Assembly: GCA_039933785.1 (NCBI GenBank)
Contig: JBDTNL010000041.1
Location: 1-32,411 of the forward strand
Direction of reading: 5' to 3'
Origin: JBDTNL01 sp039933785
GTDB lineage: Bacteria; Acidobacteriota; Thermoanaerobaculia; Multivoradales; JAGPDF01
Length of the DNA: 32,411 nt
The position numbers were made by a program, and so were the translations under genes. The notes beneath the pieces were generated by a model. It was not told the origin of the DNA and ran no database searches. It saw nothing but the letters and a program-made list of their open reading frames with translations. This document shows, one piece after another, positions 1 through 7,648 of this stretch (positions are counted from its first letter, which is position 1; each line of letters opens with the position of its first letter).

Positions 1-2
1 TC

Positions 3-1541
3 GAGAACAATCGCTATGCCTTCTCGACGCCGGCGCATCTGCAGTACGCGGCGAAACAGCTTTCCGACCGCGGACCGGGCTACGGCGTCGCGGCGGAGAC
101 CGTCGACGGCAACGATCCCGACGCCGTGGCCGCGGCGTTCGAACGCGCCGTTGCGCGCGCGCGGCGCGGCGAAGGCCCGACGTTGCTCGAAGCGATGCTC
201 GGCCGGATGCGAGGCCACGCCGAAGGCGACGGTTCGCTCAAGGTCGTGCCACCGGCGGAGCTGGCGGGCTACCTCGCCGCCGACCCCGTCCCGGCCTATG
301 CCCATCGCCTCGAGGCTGAAGGTGTGCTGTCGGCGGAACACCGCCGAGCAATCGACGCCAGAGTCCGCGAGCTGGTCGAAGAATCGATCCAACGCGGCCT
401 CGACGCCCGCCCCCCGGTCGTCGAAACCGCCACCCGGCCGATCTTCGCCGAAAGGGAAATTGGGGACAGGTTGGTTCTCGAGTCGCCAAAAGCCAACCTG
501 TCAACGAGTTTGGATGACGGCGCGCCGACCGCAATGGCCGCGTTCACCGGTGGCACGACGGAGAAGCAAGCGGGAGAAGTCACATTCCTCGAGGGCATCC
601 ATCAGGCGCTCTCCGAAGAGATGGAACGCAATCCCGATCTCATCCTGATGGGTCAAGACATCGCCGCCTTCGAAGGTGCATTCCGAGTCACGCGGGGACT
701 GGCGGCACGGTATCCGCAACGCGTGCTCGACACCCCCATCGCCGAGAGCGGCACCATCGGTGTCGCGATCGGTGCCGGTCTGCTCGGCTATTCGACCGTG
801 GTCGAAATGCAGTTCGCTGACTTCGTGTCGTGCGGATTCAACCAACTGGTAAACGTGGCGGCGAAGCTCTACTACCGCTTCGAGCGCCCCTGCCCGATCG
901 TCATCCGCCTGCCCTCGAGCGGTGGCGTCGGTGCGGGGCCGTTCCATTCGCAGAACCCGGAAGGCTGGTTCACCCACGTCGCCGGCCTGAAGGTGGTCTG
1001 CCCGGCGACGGCGCGAGACGCCAAGGCTCTGATGAAAGCGGCGATCCGCGATCCCAATCCGGTGATTTTCTGTGAGCCCAAGTATCTGTACCGCCGGATC
1101 AAGGAAGTCCTGCCGGAGGGTAACCTCGTCGGAGAGCTCGGCAAGGCCCGCGTCGCGCGCGTCGGATCGCGACTCACGCTCATTGGCTACGGCGTGTCGA
1201 CCTGGACTTGTCTCGAGGCCGCCGAGCAATTGGCCCAGCAGGGCGTCGAGGCCGAAGTGATCGACCTGCGCACGTTGGTCCCCTACGACGCGGCGACCGT
1301 CACCGCTTCGATCCGCAAAACCGGCCGAGCGATCGTCGTGCACGAAGCCCAGCTCACCGGAGGTTTCGGCGCCGAGGTGGCGGCACAGATCGCCGATGCC
1401 GCGTTCTCGTGGCTCGATGCACCCGTGCGGCGAGTGACCTATCCAGACTTTCCGTCGCCGTACTCCAAGGTCCTCGAACAGGTCCTGCTGCCGACCCAAG
1501 AGAAGGTCGTCGCGGCCGCCCTGGAGCTCGTCGCCTACTGA
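3..1541 (+). CDS. 2-oxoacid dehydrogenase E1, fused alpha and beta subunits (5' partial)
   Basis: Thiamine-diphosphate-dependent E1 enzyme that decarboxylates a 2-oxoacid and passes the acyl group to the lipoyl E2 of a pyruvate or branched-chain 2-oxoacid dehydrogenase complex. The gene enters from the left edge: the frame is open from base 3 and begins ENNRYAFSTP, typical of the C-terminal part of the E1-alpha cofactor domain, so the true start lies outside. The alpha part runs to about base 460. A low-complexity linker containing a palindrome follows, and from about 571 a complete E1-beta begins (GEVTFLEGI, later ESGTIGVAIGAG and SGGVGAGPFHSQ), ending in the transketolase C-terminal domain (VHEAQLTGGFGAE). 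Alpha and beta are usually separate genes; fused forms are known. Substrate choice (pyruvate or branched-chain) cannot be decided. It is convergent with the CsbD-like gene. Confidence 0.9.
   Translation, partial: ENNRYAFSTPAHLQYAAKQLSDRGPGYGVAAETVDGNDPDAVAAAFERAVARARRGEGPTLLEAMLGRMRGHAEGDGSLKVVPPAELAGYLAADPVPAYAHRLEAEGVLSAEHRRAIDARVRELVEESIQRGLDARPPVVETATRPIFAEREIGDRLVLESPKANLSTSLDDGAPTAMAAFTGGTTEKQAGEVTFLEGIHQALSEEMERNPDLILMGQDIAAFEGAFRVTRGLAARYPQRVLDTPIAESGTIGVAIGAGLLGYSTVVEMQFADFVSCGFNQLVNVAAKLYYRFERPCPIVIRLPSSGGVGAGPFHSQNPEGWFTHVAGLKVVCPATARDAKALMKAAIRDPNPVIFCEPKYLYRRIKEVLPEGNLVGELGKARVARVGSRLTLIGYGVSTWTCLEAAEQLAQQGVEAEVIDLRTLVPYDAATVTASIRKTGRAIVVHEAQLTGGFGAEVAAQIADAAFSWLDAPVRRVTYPDFPSPYSKVLEQVLLPTQEKVVAAALELVAY
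465..502. repeat. REP-like palindrome inside the E1 linker
   Basis: Perfect 10-bp inverted repeat: GACAGGTTGG at 465-474 and CCAACCTGTC at 493-502, separated by 18 bases and preceded by AAATTGGG. The stretch is visibly richer in A and T than the flanking coding DNA. It reads in frame as part of the linker between the alpha and beta halves. The GGGGACAGGTT core resembles short palindromes mobilised by REP-associated tyrosine transposases. That assignment is from memory of the motif, and no second copy was seen in this window. Confidence 0.5.
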
Positions 1542-1554
1542 GCTTGCGAGCTAG

Positions 1555-1605
1555 AAAACGCGGGCGCCCGTCGCTGCCCTCGGTGGCAGACCCGAGGCGC
1601 CCGCG
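1555..1605 (-). terminator. intrinsic terminator between convergent genes
   Basis: Perfect 10-bp inverted repeat CGCGGGCGCC (1559-1568) and GGCGCCCGCG (1596-1605), with a smaller CTGCC/GGCAG stem inside the loop. On the minus strand the stem is followed by TTTT (complement of 1555-1558), so it best terminates the CsbD-like gene. It may also slow transcription arriving from the E1 gene, but there is no T run on the plus strand. Confidence 0.65.
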
Positions 1606-1611
1606 GAGGGG

Positions 1612-1815
1612 TCACAGCTCGTTCTTGCGGACCGCCGCGCGTTCTTCCTCGCGTCCGATCTTGTCTTGCAGCTTGCCGAGGTTCTTCTGGATCTTGCCCT
1701 TCAGCTCCTGGCCGGAATCGCCCTTGACCGCGCCGGCGATTTCATTGGCCTTACCCTTGATCTGATTGACGATCCCCTTGACCTGCGTTTTCTGACCCTG
1801 TTCTTTGAGTGACAT
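1612..1815 (-). CDS. CsbD-like small stress protein
   Basis: A 67-residue, highly charged, helical cytoplasmic protein. The run VNQIKGKANEIAGAVKGD followed by QELKGKIQKNLGKLQDKIG matches the CsbD-like family, members of which are induced by general stress (for example under SigB in Bacillus); the molecular role is unknown. The ATG at 1815 is chosen because AGAGAGGA stands about seven bases upstream and the protein then begins exactly where the family does. A start farther out at 1890 would add 25 residues without family similarity. It stands alone, with a terminator hairpin directly downstream. Confidence 0.85.
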   Translation of the reverse strand: MSLKEQGQKTQVKGIVNQIKGKANEIAGAVKGDSGQELKGKIQKNLGKLQDKIGREEERAAVRKNEL

Positions 1816-1991
1816 CGAAGAGTCCTCTCTTGTGTTCGGCATGGCAGCGCTCGATGCGCCCGCAAGGCAAAAATGCAAGGACCGGGCCACGCTGAGTGAA
1901 TGCGTGCGGAGGTGTTTCGGAACTGCCCGACCCTCTCGAGGGTGCTTCGCGATCGCGGCGCGAGGGCCTTTCTACAAACAGGAGTCGCGGC

Positions 1992-3710
1992 TCAGCGGCC
2001 GCTGGCCACGAGGAGAAGCGCCTCGCGTCGAGCCGAGAACGCGGCCGCCGCGCCGCGCTCCATCGGGCGGGCGATGAGCGTGGCGAGCACCACCCAAAGC
2101 GCAGCAGCGGCAAGCGCCGCGGCGGGTCCGGCATGCGACCACAACAGCCAACCCGCGAGCCAGATCGGCGCGGTGACCGCGGCCACGAGAGGCATCCAGA
2201 GCAACACCGCGCCCTGATGCGGCTGGCTTGCTCGCCCAAGACGCGAGGGGTCGACGGTTTTCGGAAGCATGGCCGAGAGCAGCAGCGCGCAGGGCAGGCA
2301 GACTCGCGCGACACCGACCGTCCCGAGCGCGACAAGCACGAAGACAAGTGGGGACACCCGGGGTCCGGCGAGGGCAGCAACGAAGAGAGTGGGCAGGCCG
2401 ACTCCGAGGGCGAAGAGCAGGCTCGAGGCCCGCCGGGCAGCGACGAGCTCGGTCGCCGACACCGGCAAGAGGACCTGGCGGGCTAGGCCGTGGCCGTCGA
2501 AGGCAAACTGATTGACTACGATCTGGTTGAGTCCGATCAAGGTGAGTGGTCCGGCGATCGCTGCCAGCGCCGCCGGAGCTGCCGCCCAATGGCCGGCGTA
2601 CGTCGCGATGTTGCCCAGGCCCCGGGCGATGACGAAGGTCATGAGCGGTGTCATCAGGAACCCCATCCGCGCCAGCGTGGTGCGGGAGAGCGAGCGCCAC
2701 TGCGCCATCGCCAGCGTACCGACCGCTGACGACAGGAACGGGAGACGGCCGAGCGCCTCGCCGGTGGCGGAGCTCGTGCGCGCGTTCGTTGCCGGAGAAG
2801 CATGCAGGCGGCGGGCAGCGGCACTGGAGACGGCGTAGGCGAGCCCGCCACAGAGGGCCAACCCGAGGAGCGCGGGCGCGGCCCCGCCCAGGCCCTCCGT
2901 CGAAGCGGACTCTACGGCCCTCGCATACAGCACTGGCGGCGCCCAGGGTGCGTTCTCGGTGAGCGTCCGAAACCGCAGGCGCAGAACGCGCTCGTCGTCT
3001 GGGCTCGGCTTACCGGCAGTATGGGTGTGGAGGCCGAGCAAAGAGGGTCCCAGAGACAGCGACGCGAACCCGACAGCGACCAGCAAGAGGAAGACTTCGC
3101 GCCGGCGTCTGCCACGCAGCAGGAGTTGCAGCACGCCGGCGATCGCGCAAGCGAAGGCGGCGAGGAAGAGCATCACGAGCAATCCGGCGCCGAGCGCGAC
3201 CGCACCGACGGCCAACTGACCGCGCACCAACAATGTCAGGCCAAATGCGACCAGCGCGGGCACCAAGGCGAGCACCATCGGATCGCCGAGCGCGGCCGCG
3301 ACCTGCAGCCGGTGGAGAGTGGAGCGCTTCAAGGGCAAAAGCTGCAAGCGCGAAGAGCTCAGCATCTCTCCGGTGCCGCTGTTGCCGGCGAAAATCGCGG
3401 TGAAGACCAAGGCCAAGCTGAACAAGAAGCCACTCACCAGGGCGAAGAACTTCCGCGCCTCCGGGCGGTCATAGTGCAGCGCCGCGATGACCGCTCCGAT
3501 CGTTAAGGCGACCGCGAACCCGGTAGCCGCCAGGCCGAGAACGATCCGCAGCACGAGGCTGAGAGTGCTCGAAATCTGTTCGAGGCGGCCGCGGTTGCGC
3601 CGGGCGAGAGCGCCGGTGATGAGTCGCCAACGCAACCAGGCGAGCGTCCGCAGGGAGCTCAGAAATCCCCTCAGCGGACCCGGCGCGGGGATGCCCGACC
3701 CTTCAGGCAT
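1992..3710 (-). CDS. ABC-2 type multi-span permease
   Basis: A 572-residue polytopic membrane protein with roughly a dozen hydrophobic segments (for example LVLRIVLGLAATGFAVALTI and VLALVPALVAFGLTLLV), arranged as two halves around a hydrophilic stretch near residues 240-290. No enzymatic motif is visible. The ATG at 3710 overlaps the last eight bases of the upstream ATPase gene (ATGCCTGA), a normal translational-coupling arrangement, so I use it rather than an earlier in-frame start whose product would be arginine- and serine-rich shadow sequence. The partner ATPase is encoded immediately upstream, so the pair should form one exporter. The substrate cannot be inferred, and the length is on the large side for a single ABC-2 permease. 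Confidence 0.8.
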   Translation of the reverse strand: MPEGSGIPAPGPLRGFLSSLRTLAWLRWRLITGALARRNRGRLEQISSTLSLVLRIVLGLAATGFAVALTIGAVIAALHYDRPEARKFFALVSGFLFSLALVFTAIFAGNSGTGEMLSSSRLQLLPLKRSTLHRLQVAAALGDPMVLALVPALVAFGLTLLVRGQLAVGAVALGAGLLVMLFLAAFACAIAGVLQLLLRGRRRREVFLLLVAVGFASLSLGPSLLGLHTHTAGKPSPDDERVLRLRFRTLTENAPWAPPVLYARAVESASTEGLGGAAPALLGLALCGGLAYAVSSAAARRLHASPATNARTSSATGEALGRLPFLSSAVGTLAMAQWRSLSRTTLARMGFLMTPLMTFVIARGLGNIATYAGHWAAAPAALAAIAGPLTLIGLNQIVVNQFAFDGHGLARQVLLPVSATELVAARRASSLLFALGVGLPTLFVAALAGPRVSPLVFVLVALGTVGVARVCLPCALLLSAMLPKTVDPSRLGRASQPHQGAVLLWMPLVAAVTAPIWLAGWLLWSHAGPAAALAAAALWVVLATLIARPMERGAAAAFSARREALLLVASGR

Positions 3711-4494
3711 GCAGCCAATCGAGCTCGGCGGCGGGACGCCCGCTCGCTCCGACCAACTCGAGGAATCGCTGCTCCAAGGTGGCGGCGCCGCCCCGCAGCT
3801 CGGCGAGCGGACCCTGCGCCACCAGTCTGCCGGCGGCGATGATGCCGACGTGATCGCAGAGGCGCTCGACGATCTCGAGCACGTGGCTGGTGAGAAAGAC
3901 CGTGCCACCGTGGGCGACGAAGCCGGTGAGCAGAGACTTGATCTGCTGCGCCGCCACCGCATCCACGCCCTCGAACGGCTCGTCCAGGAAGAGCAGCTGC
4001 GGTGCGGGGAGTAGAGCCAAGGCGAGCGCGAGCTTCTTCTTCATACCGTGCGAATAGTCCGAGGTCGGCACCGCGGCGGCAGATTCGAGGTCGAACAAGA
4101 CGAGCAGTTCGGCGGAGCGCTCCGCCAGCTGGGCGACAGAGAGACCGTGTACGCGCCCGACCAGGGCCAGATGCTCGCCGCCGGTCAAGCGTGCGAAGAG
4201 TGCCAGGTCCTCAGGGACGACTCCGATACGGCGCTTGATCTCGAGTTCGTCGCGTACGGCGTCGAGCCCCAGAATGCGCAGTTCCCCCGCGGAAGGGGCG
4301 AGCAGCCCGGTGAGACACTTGATGGTCGTCGACTTGCCCGCGCCATTCGGTCCGAGGAAGCCATAGAAACTGCGGCGCGGAACAGAAATGTCGAGCCCGT
4401 CGACGGCGACGTGATCGCCGAAGAGGCGGCGCAGCCCTCGGGTCTCGACTGCGGGCTCTGAGTTGGGCGCCGTGATGGCGGAAGTCTCGGTCAT
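3703..4494 (-). CDS. ABC transporter ATP-binding protein
   Basis: A 263-residue nucleotide-binding subunit that powers the overlapping permease. Walker A GPNGAGKST is near residues 48-56, the signature is the variant YSHGM near 147-151, Walker B LLFLDEP near 167-173, and the switch histidine is in LTSHV. Size and motifs match ATPases of ABC-2 exporters (CcmA/NatA type). The ATG at 4494 has AAGGA about five bases upstream. The stop codon overlaps the permease start by eight bases, so the two are co-translated. The non-canonical signature is common in this subgroup and does not suggest inactivity. Confidence 0.9.
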   Translation of the reverse strand: MTETSAITAPNSEPAVETRGLRRLFGDHVAVDGLDISVPRRSFYGFLGPNGAGKSTTIKCLTGLLAPSAGELRILGLDAVRDELEIKRRIGVVPEDLALFARLTGGEHLALVGRVHGLSVAQLAERSAELLVLFDLESAAAVPTSDYSHGMKKKLALALALLPAPQLLFLDEPFEGVDAVAAQQIKSLLTGFVAHGGTVFLTSHVLEIVERLCDHVGIIAAGRLVAQGPLAELRGGAATLEQRFLELVGASGRPAAELDWLHA

Positions 4495-4518
4495 CGTGTC
4501 CTTGGGAATGGGGCGTCA

Positions 4519-4590
4519 ATCATAGCCAAGCAAGCTGAGAAGCACCGGGCGGATTCTGTGGCCGCAGATCCGTTCGCCGGCTGCTTGGCT
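4519..4590 (-). promoter_or_regulatory. candidate promoter and structured upstream region of the ABC exporter
   Basis: Reading the minus strand, TATGAT (4524-4519) is a good minus-10 hexamer about 24 bases before the ATPase start; no clear minus-35 is seen. Next to it is a 9-bp inverted repeat, AGCCAAGCA (4524-4532) and TGCTTGGCT (4582-4590), enclosing a second imperfect stem with CGGAT/ATCCG and CTG/CAG arms. It could be an operator or cruciform. Confidence 0.3.
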
Positions 4591-4640
4591 GCACCGAGGT
4601 GCGGCAGAGGGTTCGGGCGGAGCGGCTTCAGGTAAGAACA

Positions 4641-4673
4641 GGACTCCGGAGCTGCTCGGGAGGAGCAGCGTCC
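4641..4673 (-). terminator. hairpin after the Fn3-tailed secreted protein gene
   Basis: Seven-bp inverted repeat GCTGCTC (4651-4657) and GAGCAGC (4663-4669), with outer GGAC/GTCC arms at 4641-4644 and 4670-4673, directly downstream of the stop at 4675 on the minus strand. There is no T run after it, so terminator function is a guess from position. Confidence 0.35.
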
Positions 4674-4674
4674 C

Positions 4675-5970
4675 TCAGCGAAGCGTCGTCGCGGTCGCGC
4701 GATTCGAATACGCCGAGTAGGCGGGACTGCCCTTCGCCCGCATCCGGAAGGTGTACCGCGTGTTGGGCGTCAGGCCAGGCACGACGAAGGAGGTGGTGTT
4801 CGCCGGCAGGGTGCGAATCTCGGTGAACGCACCGCTACCCCGGCGCATCTCGATGCGGAACGAGATCTCGTTGTTCGACTTGTCGAGCCAAGTGAGACGG
4901 ATCCGCCGCGATGTGCTGGCCGCGGCGGTGAGCCCGGACGGTGCGTTCGGCGCTTGGCTGCCACCGCCACCGCCGCCGGAGGGCTTCCATCCCAGCTGCA
5001 CGACCTCGAAGTCTCCCGCCTTCAGGCTGCCAAACGCGGGATTGAGCTCGTCGTTGTTCCAGTGCGGGTCGTAGGCACCCGAGATGTACATGTCTGAGCC
5101 GTTGTCCGCCAGGATCAGTCCGTACGTCTTCATCGCCTGGAAGATGCGCTGGATGTAGGGCGGGAACCGCGAAAGGTCGACACCCGCCTTGAGGCGAAGC
5201 CGCGTTCCCATGGGTGGCGCTTGTGCCGGGCAGTCGTTGCAGGCGGTGTGTGAAGCCGGGAAGACATGTGCCGAGCGCGTGTCCCGCACCGTGAAGCGGA
5301 ACGCGTGGCGAATGGGCTGGCCGCTGGTCGCCTCGTCGTAGCGCACCAGGCCGGGGAGGATCGCGAGGCCGGCAGCGTCGGCGCTCGTCCAGCCCTCGGT
5401 GCGCCGGGCATTGCTCGCCAGGTCGAAGACCGCTCCCGAGCCCGCTTCCCAACGCTGCCGGCTGGGGTTGTAGCGCGTCTGCCAGGTCTCGAACAGTAGT
5501 CTGTGATCGCGATCGACTAGCAGGAGGTGTTGATCATTGCCTTGATCGTCGTTGCCAGGGTGACCGCCTTCGATCCAGCGTGGCCCGGTGATGGCTTGCG
5601 GCGGGATCGGATATCCCGCTGGACGCCCCGGCGCGCCGTTGTCGCTCTCGTCGTCATAGTCGAAGGTCACCGGCACCAGTGGCTGAGTGCCCGGCACGAC
5701 CACCCAGATCATGCCGTAGACCCCCGGGTTGCTCGGGTCGCTCGGATCGACGTCGCCGCCGAAGTCAGGGTGCATGCCGCGGCCGGTGCCAATGAACGAG
5801 AGAAACCCGGCGCCTTGCGGGTCGAGCGGCGCCTGGCTGACGTCGACGTTCCACCAGTTGTCGGCCGGGAAGAGCTGCGGCAAGGGTGCTCCGGGTTGCG
5901 CCAGCGCCATGCCGGCGCAGGCGAATGCCCCAAGCACGGCGGCTGCGAAGGGCCTACTTGAAGTAGCCAT
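4675..5970 (-). CDS. secreted protein of unknown function with C-terminal fibronectin type III domain
   Basis: A 431-residue exported protein: signal peptide at residues 1-24 ending ALA-Q, a core of about 310 residues, a glycine-rich linker (GGGGGGS), then a type III fibronectin domain (NAPSGLTAAAS to the C-terminus, with RIRLTWLDKS and TRYTFRMRA). The core is clearly paralogous to that of the adjacent upstream gene, sharing LFPADNWWN, HPDFGGDVDP, AGLAILPGLVRYDE and ADNGSDMYISG. I do not recognise the core family. Conserved Asp, His and Asn clusters could be catalytic or metal-binding, but this is unproven. The ATG at 5970 lies inside the last codons of the neighbouring gene (17-nt overlap) and is the only start giving a signal peptide, so the two are probably translationally coupled. 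Confidence 0.75.
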   Translation of the reverse strand: MATSSRPFAAAVLGAFACAGMALAQPGAPLPQLFPADNWWNVDVSQAPLDPQGAGFLSFIGTGRGMHPDFGGDVDPSDPSNPGVYGMIWVVVPGTQPLVPVTFDYDDESDNGAPGRPAGYPIPPQAITGPRWIEGGHPGNDDQGNDQHLLLVDRDHRLLFETWQTRYNPSRQRWEAGSGAVFDLASNARRTEGWTSADAAGLAILPGLVRYDEATSGQPIRHAFRFTVRDTRSAHVFPASHTACNDCPAQAPPMGTRLRLKAGVDLSRFPPYIQRIFQAMKTYGLILADNGSDMYISGAYDPHWNNDELNPAFGSLKAGDFEVVQLGWKPSGGGGGGSQAPNAPSGLTAAASTSRRIRLTWLDKSNNEISFRIEMRRGSGAFTEIRTLPANTTSFVVPGLTPNTRYTFRMRAKGSPAYSAYSNRATATTLR

Positions 5971-7429
5971 TGACGTCGATCACCACGTCGAGCCCGGTGA
6001 TCGAGCTCACCGCGGCGATGGTGCCGCTACCTCCGGTCGCCAGAGCCACGATCGCGTTGTTCGCCCGCGTCTTGCCGGCGCTGAAGCTGAGCGCACTGGT
6101 GTTCGGGATGGTGGTGAAGTTGCCCGGATAGAGACGCAACGACCCCGTGGCTGGAGGTGTCACTGCGGTGACGTTGACGGAAAGAGCCTGCGCATCCGTT
6201 GGGATGCCGCAGGTAACCGTGCTCGGGATTGAGCGCGGCACGTTCGCCGTAAGTTTGGGAGCGCCAAGCAGTCCGGGCGCATTGCGAGTGTCCATCAGGC
6301 GGCAAGGAGTAAGCGGATAGAAGAGGTATGGGCCGCCGGGGGCGGGTTCGGTTGGTTTCCATCCGAGCGGCAACACTTCGAAATCGCCGGCGTGGAGGCT
6401 GCCGAACGCGGGGTTCAGGATGCCGTTGTCCCAACGTGCGTCGTAGACGCCGGAGATGTACATGTCGCTCCCGTTGTCGGCCATGATCAGGCCATACGTT
6501 TTCATCGCTTGCACGATCCGATTGACGGCGTCCTTGTCGACCTGAGCTGTGCCCCCAGGGAAGATCGGGTTGACCGCGGCCTTCAGGCGTAGCCGGGCGC
6601 CCATGGGCAGCGCGGCGGAGTTGCTTCCCGCGGCATGTGAGGCTGGCCACACGTAGCCGTTCGAGCCATGCAGGGTGACGCGGAGCGCGTGCTTGATCGG
6701 TTGGGTTCCATACGCTTCGTCGTAGCGCACCAGGCCGGGAAGGATCGCCAGCCCACCGGCGTCGGCACTGGTCCAGGTATCGGGGCGGCGGAAATTGCTG
6801 TCCAAGGGAAAGATCGCACCCGAGCCGGACGGATCTGGATCTCCGGCATTGTCTACCGAGCTGGTCTCCCAACGATGAAGAGTCGTGTTGTAGCGCGCGT
6901 GGTAAAGCTCATAGAGCAGCCGGTTGTCCTTGTCGACGATGAGCATGTGCCGGTCGCCGTTGTGGTCCGGCCCGACGGGCACCTGGTTCGCGGGGTTCCC
7001 CGTTTCGACCCAATGGACGCCGTCGATAGCCGCGGGGGGAATCGGATAGCCGGCGGGTACGCCGGGCCAGCCATGGTCGCTTTCCTGGTCATAGTTCGAG
7101 TCGGGGAATGTGACCGTCACACGAGGCTGAGTTCCGGGCACTGTGAAATAGACAAAACCATAGACGTCGGGGCTGTTGCCCGGGTCGACGTCGCCGCCGA
7201 AATCTGGATGAAGCTGCCGGCCGGCGTTGCCGGAGACGAACGCCAGGAAAAGGGTGGTTTGGGCCGCGTCCGCGGTGACTGCGTGAACGTCCAAGTTCCA
7301 CCAGTTGTCGGCTGGAAACAGGGGCGAGACCGGCATGTCAGTAGGCGGGTACGGGCTCGGTGGAACGGCGTGCACGGCTACTGAAAGCGCAAGTGTTCCG
7401 ATACAGACGACCGAGAGGACTCGACGCAT
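5954..7429 (-). CDS. secreted protein of unknown function, paralogous core with C-terminal PCRxxDTR beta domain
   Basis: A 491-residue exported protein: signal peptide at about residues 1-21 (cleavage near AVHA-V), then a core of about 340 residues paralogous to the downstream gene product (LFPADNWWN, LHPDFGGDVDP, GGLAILPGLVRYDEA, AMKTYGLIMADNGSDMYISG), then a tail of about 125 residues. The tail starts FYPLTPCRLMDTR and contains TCGIPTDAQALSVNVTAV and SFSAGKTRANNAIV. It is a separate beta-rich domain with two cysteines that could form a disulfide, and it recurs in the protein encoded at 26872-27747. Function is unknown; surface attachment or carbohydrate binding is only a guess. The start has no Shine-Dalgarno site, but TATACT lies nine bases upstream. 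Confidence 0.75.
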   Translation of the reverse strand: MRRVLSVVCIGTLALSVAVHAVPPSPYPPTDMPVSPLFPADNWWNLDVHAVTADAAQTTLFLAFVSGNAGRQLHPDFGGDVDPGNSPDVYGFVYFTVPGTQPRVTVTFPDSNYDQESDHGWPGVPAGYPIPPAAIDGVHWVETGNPANQVPVGPDHNGDRHMLIVDKDNRLLYELYHARYNTTLHRWETSSVDNAGDPDPSGSGAIFPLDSNFRRPDTWTSADAGGLAILPGLVRYDEAYGTQPIKHALRVTLHGSNGYVWPASHAAGSNSAALPMGARLRLKAAVNPIFPGGTAQVDKDAVNRIVQAMKTYGLIMADNGSDMYISGVYDARWDNGILNPAFGSLHAGDFEVLPLGWKPTEPAPGGPYLFYPLTPCRLMDTRNAPGLLGAPKLTANVPRSIPSTVTCGIPTDAQALSVNVTAVTPPATGSLRLYPGNFTTIPNTSALSFSAGKTRANNAIVALATGGSGTIAAVSSITGLDVVIDVNGYFK

Positions 7430-7438
7430 AGAGGAAAG

Positions 7439-7444
7439 AGTATA
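7439..7444 (-). promoter_or_regulatory. minus-10-like hexamer TATACT close to the start at 7429
   Basis: TATACT on the minus strand lies nine bases before the ATG at 7429, with no ribosome binding site between, which would give a nearly leaderless transcript. No convincing minus-35 is seen. It is one of six such sites in the window. Confidence 0.4.
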
Positions 7445-7452
7445 CGTCGGGC

Positions 7453-7636
7453 CGGCAGGGGGCGCCGAGGGGCATCCCCATGGCCGAAGTGGTCCGCGAG
7501 GCGGTGGCCCTGTACCTCGGGAGAACCTCTGCTTCGGAAGCCCTGCCTTTCGGATCCGATCCGGCTGACACGCTCGTCGGGGTTCACCTTCGACCGCGAC
7601 TTTGGCGACTGCGGATTCGAGATGTTGCCGGCCTGA
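7453..7636 (+). pseudogene. remnant of a vapBC-type toxin-antitoxin pair (internal deletion)
   Basis: In one frame, 7456-7580 reads RGIPMAEVVREAVALYL then SEALPFGSDPADTLVG. That pattern fits the second helix and C-terminal tail of ribbon-helix-helix antitoxins of PIN toxins. In the next frame, 7583-7636 reads FTFDRDFGDCGFEMLPA followed by TGA, which matches the last strand and C-terminus of PIN-domain (VapC) toxins. The N-terminal ribbon of the antitoxin and nearly the whole toxin, including all the acidic active-site residues, are missing, so the piece cannot work. It sits between two genes of the opposite strand. The identification rests on pattern recognition of two short segments found in the correct order and spacing for a collapsed operon. 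Confidence 0.55.
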
Positions 7637-7648
7637 CGAGCCCCGCAG

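Noticed and set aside
501..1499. Long open frame on the minus strand opposite the E1 gene
   Set aside because: It mirrors a strongly supported GC-rich coding region, its translation is rich in Arg and Gly without family motifs, and no start signals are seen.
1816..1890. 25-residue N-terminal extension of the CsbD-like protein
   Set aside because: The family match begins at the ATG at 1815, which has a good ribosome binding site.
1930..1943. ACCCT/AGGGT hairpin as terminator of the ABC permease
   Set aside because: Only a five-bp stem with no T run on the relevant strand; too weak to call.
4524..4590. Inverted repeats as ends of a small transposable element
   Set aside because: There is no target-site duplication and no transposase; the arms are close together and next to a promoter.
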